64,000 bases of DNA from CAVRUD01 sp963849635 (GTDB taxonomy: Bacteria > Chloroflexota > Chloroflexia > Thermomicrobiales > UBA6265), in the NCBI GenBank assembly GCA_963849635.1, contig CAWKIA010000005.1, positions 46,709 through 110,708 of the forward strand. Direction: 5' to 3'. The notes beneath the pieces are model-generated. The model was not told the origin of the DNA, made no database searches, and saw only the letters and a list, made by a program, of their open reading frames with translations. A program made the position numbers and the translations under genes. Below, one piece after another: positions 1-9,832 of this stretch (within the stretch, counting starts at the first letter, position 1; each line of letters starts with the position of its first letter).

Positions 1-2
1 CG

Positions 3-1052
3 AACCCGTACTACCGCGAGCCGGACAAGCCGTTCTTCCGGGTCGAGCTCCAGGGCGGCGGCGGCGACGCCGCCTACGCCGGCCAGGTCGTCGTCGACGA
101 CCTCGCCGATTTCTCCTGGAACGTTCAGGGCGACGAATCGCTATTTCACGCCCTCGAGGCGAGACGGCCGCGACAAGGTGCTCGCCTCCGCCGGGCGCAT
201 TCACCGAGCGGATCATGCTCAACTTCACCGACCCGAACGCCGAGACGGCCGAGGGCGAGCGCTCGAGCCTGGAGTTCCCGCACCCGTTCCTGACCGACAA
301 GCGGGTGCGACAGGCGATCGCGCACGCCGATCGACCGGGACGGCGATCGCGGCGCTCTACGGCCGCGTCGGGCGAGGCCACGACCAACCTGCTGGTCTCG
401 CCGCCGATCTACCAGTCGCCGAACACCGGACGATGTACCCCTTCGACCTGGAAAAGGCCGCCGCCCTGCTCGACGAAGCCGGCTGGACCGACACCGACGG
501 CGATGGCGTCCGCGACAAGGACGGCAAGAAGCTGAGCGTCGTCTTCCTGACCTCGATCAGCCCGGTGCGCCAGGGCGCGCAGGAGATCGTCAAGACCGCG
601 CTGGAATCGATCGGTTTCCAGGTCGAGAACAAGAGCGTCGATTCGAGCATCTTCCTCGGCCCGCCGGAGGAGAGCACGAACACCCGCCGTCAGTTCTACG
701 CCGACCTCGAGGAGTTCGCGTTCAGCAACAAGAGCCCCGACCCGACGCCTACATGAAGGCGTGGACCTGCGCCGAGGCGGCCCAGATGGCGAACAACTGG
801 GCGCTCTCCAACTGGTCGCGGTACTGCAACCCGGAGTACGACGCGCTCTACGATCAGGCCGCGAACGAGCTCGACCCCGAAAAGCGGAGACAGCTCTTCA
901 TCCAGCTGAACGACCTCCTGATCGAGGATGTGGCGCTCATCCCGCTGGTCCACTCGGCCAGGCCGTTGCGATCGACGCCAAGTTGACCGGCCTGGACATC
1001 ACGCCCGTGGGACGTCGAGGTCTGGAACATCGCGGACTGGCGCATGGCGTAA
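3..1052 (+). pseudogene. Peptide/oligopeptide ABC transporter substrate-binding protein (SBP_bac_5), 5'-partial and frameshifted
   Basis: The extracytoplasmic solute receptor of a Dpp/Opp-type peptide importer; only the C-terminal two thirds lies in the window. Stitching frames gives a continuous family-5 binding protein: NPYYREPDKPFF at the window edge, a segment reading LNFTDPNAETAEGE, the conserved helix FLTDKRVRQAIAHA, then YPFDLEKAAALLDEAGW and the C-terminal NWSRYCNPEYDALYDQAANE with LFIQLNDLLIEDVALIPL. The stop follows DWRMA at 1050-1052. At least six frame changes are needed (near 165, 330, 365, 430, 750 and 970). The density suggests sequence error rather than slow decay. No permease lies downstream; the next gene is a histidine kinase, so partner genes should lie upstream of the window. 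Family assignment is secure; the substrate is unknown. Confidence 0.8.
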
Positions 1053-1077
1053 GTACGTGACCGCGCGAAAGCGAGCG

Positions 1078-4000
1078 ATGACTGCTGAGCTCGAAGAATC
1101 CACCGACGACGAAGCGGGTGGCGTCAGGCGTCGGCTGGTTCGCTTGCGCCATCTCAGCATCGGCGGCAAGCTCAGTTTCGGGTTCGGCCTCCTGGTCGCG
1201 TTGACGCTGGTCGTCGTCGCGCTCGTGTACCTGGCCAGCGACCGGGCGACGGAGAGCATCGAACGGATCAGCCACGAGCGAGCGCCGGCGGCCCGCACGG
1301 CGGCCGACGCCCACGCAAATCTGCTGCGGATGGTGGCTGACGTCCAGGCCTACCTCGCGCTGGGCGACGAGAGTTACCGGCTCGACTACGACGCGGCGCG
1401 CGAGGCGTTTGAGACGAACCTCACCGAGCTCGAGCCGTCGGTAATCGCAGCGGAGGGCGACGACGGCGCTCGCCGATCGCTACCGCGTCACCGACCTCGC
1501 CCAGCGTACGGCCAGTGGACTCCGCTACCGGCTCAGCTCTTCGCCCTCCGCGACGACCAGCTCCAGCGGGAGCCGGCGCTGCGGATCCTGATCGAGGAGG
1601 CCAACCCATAGATCGTCACGATCCTGGCCGAGACCGCCGGTATGATCGCCACGCAGCGCCAGCGCGAGCCGACCGCAGCGAACATGGCTTGCTCGGCGAT
1701 CTGGCGAGCTTCCAGTCGTCGTTCATCGCCATGGTCTCCGGTCTGCGCGGTTACGTCACCACCGGCCAGGACAGCTTCAAGTTCGAGTACACCTCCAACC
1801 TGAAGACCAACGACGCCGCCTGGGAGCAGCTGAACGACCAGCCGACCTGCTCGAATCGCCAGCAGTCGCCGGATGGACAACATCGCCGCGGCGCGCGAGA
1901 CATTCTTGCCGCTGCCGGATCAGATGTTCGCCGCGGTCGAGGGCGAGCATGCCCGCGAAGATCTCTACCTCTTCCGCACCGAGGCCGTGCCGATCGCCGA
2001 CGTCATGCTCCAACTCCTGGACGACCTGACCGGCAGCCAGCAACAACTTCTCCAAACCGACCTCAGCGAAGGAAGCGACGGCCTCAACGACGCGCGATGG
2101 CAGACGTTCGCCGGCGGCCTGCTCGCGCTGCTGGCCGGGATCGCGCTCGCCATCTCTTCCGCGATCAGATCGTCGGGCCGGTCCGCCGGTTGACCGGCGT
2201 CGCCGAGCAGATCCGGGCTGGCGACCTGGCCGCCCGCGCCGCCGTCGAGTCCGGCGACGAGATCGGCGAACTCGCCGAGACATTCAACCGCATGACTGTC
2301 CAGCTCGGTCAGACGTTGACCGACCTCGAGCAACGGCGGGCCGAGGTGCATACCGCGGCCGAAGCGTTGCGCCGACAGAATGCGTACCTGGAGGCGCTCC
2401 ACGAGACGACGCTCGGGGTGATGGACCGGCTCGACCTCTCCGACCTGCTGGAATCGATCCTGGCCCGCGCCGCGCGGCTGCTCGACGCTCCAAATGGCTA
2501 TATCTACCTTTCGGAGCCCGGCAGTGAGACGATCGAACGGACTGTCGGTCTCGGGCGTCTATGCGGCGTCCACCAGTCTCGAGCTGAGACCCGGCGAGGG
2601 GCTGGCCGGGAAGGTGCTCCTGTCGGGCGAGCCGATGATCGTCGATGACTACGATGCCTGGGCGGGCCGCTCGACCGGCGTCGAGCGCGGCCGGGTGGGC
2701 GCGCTGATGGGAACGCCGCTCAAATCCGGAGAGACACGGTCGTGGGCATCCTCGGCATCGCACCATGACGCCGGCTCGGGCCGCACCTGGACGCCGATCA
2801 GGTCGCGTTGCTCGGCCGGTTCGCCCAACTTGCCTCGATCGCGCTCGACAATGCCCGGCTCTTCGCCGCCGCCAAGGAAGCGCGAGCGGCCGCCGAGGCG
2901 GCCAACGCCTCCAAGAGCGCCTTCCTGGCGACGATGAGCCACGAGATCCGGACGCCGATGAACGCGATCATCGGCATGACGGGCCTGCTGCTTGGCACCG
3001 ATCTGGACGCCGAGCAGCGCGAATTCGCCGAGATCGTCCGCACCAGCGGCGAAACCCTGCTGACCATCATCAACGATATCCTCGACTTCTCCAAGATCGA
3101 AGCCGGCAAGATGGAACTGGAGCGGGCCGCCGTTCGACCTCCGGGCGTGCGTCGAAGCCGCGGTCGACCTCACCGCGATGCGGGCCGGCGAGAAGGAACT
3201 GGAGCTGGCCTGCGACATCGACGATGGCACTCCGGCGGCGATTTTTGGCGACGGCACTCGGCTCCGCCAGATCCTGATCAACCTGATGACGAACGCGATC
3301 AAGTTCACCGAGCGGGGCGAGGTGGTCGTGACCGTCCGGCCCGCGTCTCGGCCCGACGGGCGACGCGGGCAGACTTTGCATTCACTGTGCGCGATACCGG
3401 GATCGGGATTCCGCCGGACCGGCTCGACCGGCTGTTCCACTCCTTCAGCCAGGTCGATGCCTCGACCAGCCGCAAGTACGGCGGGACAGGGCTGGGATTG
3501 GCCATCTGCAAGCGCTGGTCGAGCTGATGGGCGGACAGATCTGGGTCGAGAGCAAGGTCGGGGTCGGTACGACTTCCACTTCACGGTGTCGGCGGAGGTT
3601 GCTCAGGAGGCGGCGCCTCGCGCCCACCCTCGGCGCGCACCCCGATCTGGCCGGCAAGCGTCTTCTGATCGTCGACGACAACGCGACCAATCGCCGCATG
3701 GTGGCCCGGTACGCGCGGACTTGGGGAATGGTCCCGATGAATCGGCCTCCGCTTGAGGCGCTGGATTGGGTCGGGCGGGGCGATCCGTTCGACCTCGCCA
3801 TCCTTGACGTGATGATGCCGGAGATGGATGGCGTCGCCTGGCGGCCGCGATCCGGCAACAGCGCGATGCCCGGGCACTCCCGCTGATCTTCTTCTCCTCC
3901 TGGGCAGGCAGGAGACGGGGCGGAGGAGTTGGAGATCGCGGCCTATCTGATGAAGCCGCTCAAACCTTCGCACCTGTTCAACACGCTCGCCGGGGCTCTT

Positions 4001-4843
4001 CGTCGGAGAGACCGGCAGCGGCGGCACCGGGCGCCCGCGAAACCGGCGGTCGATGCGCCGGAGTTCGGCGGGAGCGGCTGCCGCTGCGCATCCTGCTGGC
4101 CGAGGACAACGTCGTCAACCAGAAGCTGGCGGTCCGGCTGCTCCAACGGATGGGGTACGACCCGATGTGGTCGCCAATGGCCGCGAAGCGCTAGACGCGC
4201 CGGACGGCAGCGTACGACGTCATCCTGATGGATGTCCAGATGCCGGAGATGGACGGATTGGAGGCGACCCGCCAGACTCCGGCGGCGATGGAGCGAGACC
4301 GAGCGGCCCCGGATTGTGGCCATGACCGCGAACGCGATGCAGGGCGACCGCGAGGCGTGCCTGGACGCAGGGATGGACGACTACCTGAGCAAGCCGATCC
4401 GGGTGACGGAACTGATTGGCGCGTTGGAGCGCGGTGCGGCGTCATTGACACGACGGGGAACGTCATGAGGCAACAGGAAGAGGCGACCGTTCCAGCCGCG
4501 CTCGACCGTGCGGCCCTGGATGAGCTGCGGAGATGACCGGTGGCGATCTGGAGTTCCTGGGTGAGTTGATCGATACCTTCTACGCGGATGGGTCCGATCT
4601 GCTGGCGGCGATCGGCGAGGCGGCATCTAGCGGTGATGCGCCCGGGGTTGCGCCGGGCGGCGCACACGCTCAAGTCCAATGCGCCGGACGTTTGGTGCGA
4701 TGACGCTTGGTGAGGTTTGTCGGGCGATCGAGGAGTGCGCCGCTGCGGGGAGCTTGATGGGGTTGAAGGGTTGGTGGAGCGGGCGCGGAGTGAATATCCG
4801 GCGCGTCGTCGCCGAACTCGAGAACGCGCGGTTGAGCGGGTGA
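1078..4843 (+). pseudogene. Hybrid sensor histidine kinase (TM-sensor-TM-HAMP-GAF-HisKA-HATPase-REC-REC-Hpt), frameshifted
   Basis: A membrane phosphorelay sensor. Domains in order: a transmembrane segment (FGFGLLVALTLVVVALVY), an extracytoplasmic helical sensor to about 2100, a second membrane segment near 2105-2160, a HAMP domain (GDLAARAAVESGDEIGELAE), a GAF domain about 2400-2860, HisKA with the phospho-accepting His in SHEIRTPMNAIIG (codon 2939-2941), an ATPase domain with the N box LINLMTNAIKFTERG and the G boxes DTGIGIPP and GGTGLGLAI. Then come a receiver with ILDVMMPEMDG, a second receiver with ILMDVQMPEMDG and the switch Lys in LSKPIRV, and an Hpt domain with AAHTLKSN (His codon 4663-4665). 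ATG 1078 is the first start in the frame of the membrane segment. Ten or so frameshifts interrupt it. The stop overlaps the GTG of the next gene (GTGA), so the two are translationally coupled. Confidence 0.85.
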
Positions 4844-5578
4844 CGGAACCAAATAGCGGTGTGCAGACGAAGGAACGGCGTCCGCGGGTCCTGGTGGTTG
4901 ATGATGCCCCGCTGGTGTGCCAGTTGCTGATCCGCGCCTTCGGCAACGAGGGTTACGATGCCGTCTCGGTCTGCGACGGACTGGAGGCTCTCGCACCCTT
5001 CGCTCGACAACACCTCCGCCGGTGGATGTCGTCCTCCTCGATCTGCTGATGCCGAAGTTGAACGGGTACGAGACCCTGGCGGCGATCAAGGCCGACCCCG
5101 CCTGCGTCACCTGCCGGTGATCATGATTACCGCCGTCGACGACATCGAGAGCGCGGTGCGCTGCATCGAACTGGGGGCGATGGACTATCTGCCCAAGCCG
5201 TTCAACGCGGCGGTGTTGCGGGCCAGGATTGGCGCCTCGTTGGTGGCGAAGCGGCTGCGGGACCTGGAACTGGAATACCTGGAAGAGGTTGAACGGGTGA
5301 CGACCGCGGCGGCGGCCGTCGAGGTTGGCAGCTTCGAGGTCGATGGTCTGGAGCGGGTCGCTGGCCGATCGGACGCGCTGGGCAGTCTGGCTCGGGTCTT
5401 CCAGCGGATGGCCCGCGAGGTTCAGGCCCGCGAAGTTCGCCTGCAGCAACAGGTCCGCGACCTCCGGATCGAGATCGATGAGGTCCGGCAGGCGCAGAAG
5501 GTGGCGGAGATCACGGAGTCGGATTACTTCCAGAAGCTGCGGGGGCAGGCGGCGGATTTGAGGCGGATATTGGAGTAG
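4840..5578 (+). pseudogene. Response regulator with C-terminal coiled coil, frameshifted
   Basis: CheY-like receiver followed by a helical tail. The N-terminus RVLVVDDAPLVCQLLIRAF carries the acidic pocket, VVLLDLLMPKLNGYETLA the phospho-accepting Asp, VIMITAVDD the conserved Thr, and YLPKPFNAAVLRARI the switch Lys. The last 100 residues (VFQRMAREVQAREVRLQQQV and on to LRRILE) are predicted coiled coil with no output domain recognised. The GTG start at 4840 overlaps the TGA of the kinase, so it is probably the partner regulator or part of its relay. Two frame changes fall around 5000-5030 and one near 5100. The tail suits oligomerisation or partner binding rather than DNA binding, but this is inferred from its heptad-like pattern only. 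Confidence 0.75.
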
Positions 5579-5655
5579 AGGAGAGGGGACCTCAGCCCCT
5601 ATCCCCTCTCTCCCCTAGAGCGCTCATCCGAATGGTTGGACGCGTCCACTCGTCA

Positions 5656-5710
5656 CCCGGGGTTGAAACCCCGAGCTACCACCCTCGAAGCCCTTCCAGG
5701 GCTGAGCACG
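5656..5710. repeat. Dispersed hairpin repeat, GGGGTTGAAACCCC family
   Basis: The segment has a first hairpin GGGGTTGAAACCCC followed by AGCCCTTCCAGGGCT. The same two-hairpin unit recurs at 26438, 33586 and, inverted, 33721; degraded copies lie at 11421 and 50512. It sits in the gap between the response regulator and the toxin-antitoxin pair, which otherwise shows no gene. Confidence 0.75.
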
Positions 5711-5846
5711 GCAACGCCGCCCGCCCATGGCGGTGTTGATTGATGCTCTCCAGACGCCGTCTTCCAGCAACCACAAGCATCGAATTGACCAGTGGTATCT
5801 TCGTGCCAGGATGGGTATTGCCCACCGAGGCGCGAGGAGATGTTCG

Positions 5847-6119
5847 ATGGCTGCGAAAATTGTGACGGTTGACGGCCGAGGACGAGTCGCGGTTCCCGCC
5901 GAGTTGCGGGAGCAACTCGGTCTCAATCCAGGAGATGCCCTCTTCGTTCAGGTGGAAGAGAATGGCGTTGTGCTGCGGATGACGAAGGCGGTGAATCCGT
6001 TCGACTCGTTCGCAGCACTGGGTGAGCGTGAGTATCGCGAAGGCCGAACGAGAGGGCTCCGAGCGTTCGCTGAGGAAGAAGGATTCTCCCTCGATGACGA
6101 GCAAGCGGTACACGGTTGA
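5847..6119 (+). CDS. AbrB/MazE-type antitoxin (SpoVT-AbrB domain)
   Basis: A 90-residue swapped-hairpin DNA-binding antitoxin. Residues 3-45 form the AbrB domain: IVTVDGRGRVAVPAELREQL is the classic strand-loop-strand, followed by GLNPGDALFVQVEENGVVL. The C-terminal half (FDSFAALGEREYREGRTRG) would be the toxin-binding tail. The start at ATG 5847 has GAGGAG at 5833-5838; a second ATG seven bases upstream is out of frame. Its 3' end overlaps the next gene by 26 bases, the usual antitoxin-first layout. Autoregulation by the complex is expected from the family; an extended -10-like TGGTATCTT lies at 5793-5801. Function is confident from domain and context. Confidence 0.85.
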   Translation: MAAKIVTVDGRGRVAVPAELREQLGLNPGDALFVQVEENGVVLRMTKAVNPFDSFAALGEREYREGRTRGLRAFAEEEGFSLDDEQAVHG

Positions 6120-6411
6120 ACTGGTTCGAGAAGCCGAAAAAGATCTAAAGCGACTTCGTCCGTGGACCGAACAGGCAACACGGCAGCTCCTTCGTCTTGA
6201 AGACGATCCCCAGGTGGGCCACATGCTTTCGGGGTTTCTCCGTGGTGCACGATCGCTGGAATTCAACCTGCGGGGAGGTGGCGCATTTCGTGCCGTATAC
6301 ATCGTTCTTGAAGATGTCTCCACCTGCGTCGTCCTCATCGTTGGACCTCATGAAAACATCTATCAGCGGGCAGAGCGGCGCTATCGCGCGTGGCTAAAAC
6401 GTACCGACTGA
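6094..6411 (+). CDS. RelE/ParE-superfamily toxin
   Basis: A 105-residue protein with the RelE/ParE layout: N-terminal strand and helix (YTVELVREAEKDLKRL), a middle stretch ending in SLEFNLRGGGAFRAVYIVL, and a C-terminal strand plus helix (VVLIVGPHENIYQRAERRYR). The Arg in GAFRAVY and the late His/Tyr/Arg cluster match residues often used by RelE-type mRNA interferases, but I cannot tell RelE-like cleavage from ParE-like gyrase poisoning. ATG 6094 lies inside the antitoxin gene, giving a 26-base overlap and translational coupling. The pair stands alone between unrelated genes, as mobile stabilisation modules often do. Confidence 0.82.
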   Translation: MTSKRYTVELVREAEKDLKRLRPWTEQATRQLLRLEDDPQVGHMLSGFLRGARSLEFNLRGGGAFRAVYIVLEDVSTCVVLIVGPHENIYQRAERRYRAWLKRTD

Positions 6412-6531
6412 AAGGACGCGGTCATTGGCCTCAATCCGGAGAAGCCCTATCGCGCGACCTCTGACTTCCGGTTAAGCTGCTGGCCAGTTGAGAGGCGCAG
6501 ACGGTCATGATGGCCGGGAGCAGGGAGAGGT

Positions 6532-9500
6532 ATGGCGAGCGCAGCTGGGGCGAATGGGCTGACGGAGCAGGTGCTGGACGCGCTGTCCTGGCGGCAGATT
6601 GGGCCGCACCGGGGCGGGCGTGTGGTCGCGGTTGCCGGGGATCCGGTTGAGCGTGGGACGTTCTACTTCGGGGCGTGCGCCGGCGGGGTGTGGAAGACGA
6701 CCGACGCGGGGATCACCTGGCGGTGCGTGTCGGACGGGTTCTTTGGGACCGCGGCAATCGGGGCGCTGGCGGTCTCGCGGTCCAATCCGAATGTGATCTA
6801 CGCCGGGACGGGGGAGACCTCGATCCGGGGCAATGTCTCCCATGGCGATGGGCTGTACCGATCGCAGGACGGCGGTAAGATCGTGGCGGAATATGGGGCT
6901 GCGGGATACGCGGCACATCGGCAAGATCCAGATCCACCCGCAGAATCCCGATCTCGTCTACGTCGCGGCGCTGGGACATGCCTGGGGGCCGAACGAGGAG
7001 CGGGGCGTCTTCCGGTCGAAGGACGGCGGCGAAACGCTGGGAGAAGGTTCTCTACAAGAGCGCGACTGCCGGGTCGCACGATGTTTCGATGGATCCCAAC
7101 AATCCAAATCTGCTCTATGCCGCTGTCTGGCAGGCGCAGCGCTACCCGCACAAGCTCGTCAACGGCGGGGAGGAATGCGGGCTGTGGCGCTCGACCGATG
7201 GCGGTGACACCTGGGAGGAGATCAGCCGCAAGCCTGGGCTGCCGAAAGGGCTCCTCGGGAAGATCGGAGTTGCAGCCTCGCCGGCAAGACCGGATCGGGT
7301 CTGGGCGGTGGTCGAGGCCGAGGATGGCGCCTTCTTCCGCTCGGATGATGCCGGGGAGACGTGGATCCGGCTGAGCGAGGAGCCGCTGCTGCGGACGCGG
7401 CCCTGGTACTACATGCACGTCACGGCCGATACGACTGATGCCGATACGGTCTACGTCCAGAACTACGGCATCTGGAAATCGAGCGACGCCGGCGCGACCC
7501 TGGTTCAACTTCCCACCCGGCATGGCGACGAGCACGCCCTCTGGATCGACCCGGTCGATCATGACCGCATGGTCAAGGGAGATGATGGTGGGGCGGCGGT
7601 GACCCTCAACGGGGGCGTGACCTGGTCGACGATCTACAACCAGCCGACGGCCCAGTTCTATCACGTGATCGCCGACGATCAGTTCCCCTACCGGATCTAC
7701 GGCTCGCAGCAGGACAACACCTCCCTGAGCCTGCCCAGCCGGACGACCGACTCGGCGATCCATGAGCGCACCTGGAATATCCCCGGGGGTGGTGAGAGCG
7801 GATACGTCGGGATCAAGCCGGACGAGCCCTGGCACATCGTGGCGTCCGGCCCGGCCGGCCGTCACATCTACAACGACATCATGACCCACTACGACCACCG
7901 CACCGGCCAGGTGCGCAACATCACCGTCTGGCCGGAACTGTTCGGGTGGGGCGTCGGGGCGGAGAGTCTCAAATACCGGTTTCAGTGGACCTTTCCGATC
8001 TTCTTCTCGCCGCACGCGCCGCATGATCTCTACGTCGCCAGCAATCACGTCCACCGGTCGAGCGATCTTGGGCAGCTCCTTCGAGGTGGTCAGCCCGGAT
8101 CTGACCCGGAACGATCCGGACAAGTTGAAGCCCTCCGGGGGGCCGATCACCCGGGACAACACCGGGGCCGAGGTCTACTGCACGATCTTCGCGCTGGTCG
8201 AGTCGCCGCTGAAGAAGGGCGTCTTCTGGGCGGGGTCGGACGACGGGCTGGTGCACATCTCGCAGGATGGCGGCGCCACCTGGGAGAACGTCACACCGCC
8301 GGATCTGCCGGAGTGGGCGATGATCTCGATCATCGACGCTTCGCCCCACGATCCTGGGACCGCGTACGTCGCGGCCACGCGCTACAAGGTGGACGACACC
8401 GCGCCATATCTCCTCAAGACGAGCGATTTTGGGAAGACGTGGACGTCAGATCAGCCGGCGGGATTCCGGACGGGGAGTTCACGCGGGTAATCCGCGAGGA
8501 TCCCAACCGCAAGGGAACGCTCTATGCCGGGACGGAGACGGGATTGTACGTCTCGTTCGATGATGGGGGGTCCTGGCGGCGACTTGGCGGCAACTTCCCG
8601 GTTGTCCCGATCTATGACCTGATCATCAAGGGCGTTGAGCTGGTCGTCGCGACTCATGGCCGGTCGTTCTGGATCCTCGACGATGTCACACTGTTGCATC
8701 AGCTTGCCGATGGGACTGGCAGTGAGGCACGTCTCTTCGCGCCGAAGTCGACAGTGCGGTTGCGGACCTACGACGGGTTCGCGGGGGATCCAAACCTCGG
8801 GTACGTGAATTACGCCCACTCCGGTTCAAGCCAGATTCTCTACGACGCCGATCCACAGCCGGACGGCACGACGAGTCGGAAGCTCCTCACGGCGGGAGCC
8901 AATCCGCCGTCTGGTGTGGTGGTCACCTATGTCCTGCCGGAAGGGGTTTCGGGCAAGGTGTCGCTGGCGTTCCTCGACGCGGACGGGATGGAGATTCGCA
9001 ACTTCACCAACGATGCGGAGGCCGATCCGCCGCGGGTGCCGACGAACCCCGGCGTGAACCGGTTCGTCTGGAACTTGCGTTATCCGGGACCGACGAAGAT
9101 CACGGCGACCGATCTGGAGCCTGGGCACCGCGATGGTCCGCTGGTGATGCCGGGTACCTACGTCGTGCGTCTGACGTCTGGCGGCTTCAGTGCCGCGCAG
9201 ACCTTCGAAGTGCTGCCAGATCCACGGATCCAGACGAGCACCGAGGACCTGACCGCGCAGCGCGATTTCCAGCGGGAGATCGTGGGTTACTGGTCGCGCG
9301 TCAACGAATTGGTCAACTGCAGTCGATGCCGCCCTGGCCCAGCTCGAGCCGTGGAAGAGCCGGACCGACGAGGTCAAGGTCATCGGCGCTCTTGAGGCGC
9401 TTGAGAAGGAGCTGCGGGCAATCCGGCCACTTCTCATCGATCCCTTACGCAAGGGTGCCCAGCTCTACCCGACCGGAATCCACGAGAAGCTCAACGCGCT

Positions 9501-9684
9501 GCTGGACTCGACCGATGGGGCCGATTACGCGCCGCCGCAGCAGGCCCGGGAGGTTGTCGCTCTGCTGGCGGAGCAGATTGATGGGCTGGAAGAGCGCTTC
9601 CGGGGGCTGGAATCGACGTTGATTGCCGGCCTCAATCGGGCGATCGAGGAGGCGGGGCTGCGGCCGATTGGCGTGCGGGGATAG
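6532..9684 (+). pseudogene. Sortilin/VPS10-like beta-propeller protein (BNR/Asp-box repeats), frameshifted
   Basis: About 1050 residues of beta-propeller of the kind often annotated as a glycosyl hydrolase or VPS10/sortilin-like protein. Asp-box repeats are obvious: GVWKTTDAGITW, GVFRSKDGGETW, GLWRSTDGGDTW, AFFRSDDAGETW, LVHISQDGGATW and LYVSFDDGGSWR. The block FPVVPIYDLIIKG...THGRSFWILDD closes the propeller; an immunoglobulin-like segment (PPRVPTNPGVNRFVWNLRYP) and a helical C-terminus follow. No signal peptide is visible, so it may be cytoplasmic or the start may be wrong. ATG 6532 has a GGGAGAGG-type ribosome site. About five frame changes (near 6885, 7030, 8060, 8455 and 9320). It is a paralogue of the minus-strand gene at 13350-16650. 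Catalysis is unproven in this family; a peptidase or scaffold role is equally possible. Confidence 0.75.
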
Positions 9685-9720
9685 ACTTGGGGGTGGTTCT
9701 TGGCGGCGGCGTCCGGGAAT

Positions 9721-9792
9721 GGCCCTCACCCCGGCCCTGAAGGGCCACCCCTCTCCCCCGCGAGTGGAGAGAGGGGGTTGGGGGTGAGGGCC
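9721..9792. repeat. Composite inverted-repeat element, GGCCCTCACC...GGTGAGGGCC
   Basis: The 72-bp element has outer arms GGCCCTCACC and GGTGAGGGCC and an inner hairpin built on CCCCTCTCC/GGAGAGAGGGGG. A longer member of the same family is at 47438-47566. It lies between the propeller gene and pruA and could act as a terminator for the former. Confidence 0.7.
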
Positions 9793-9832
9793 GTTTTGGC
9801 GGCCATTTGGGAAGCAAGAGTAGGGGAACACG

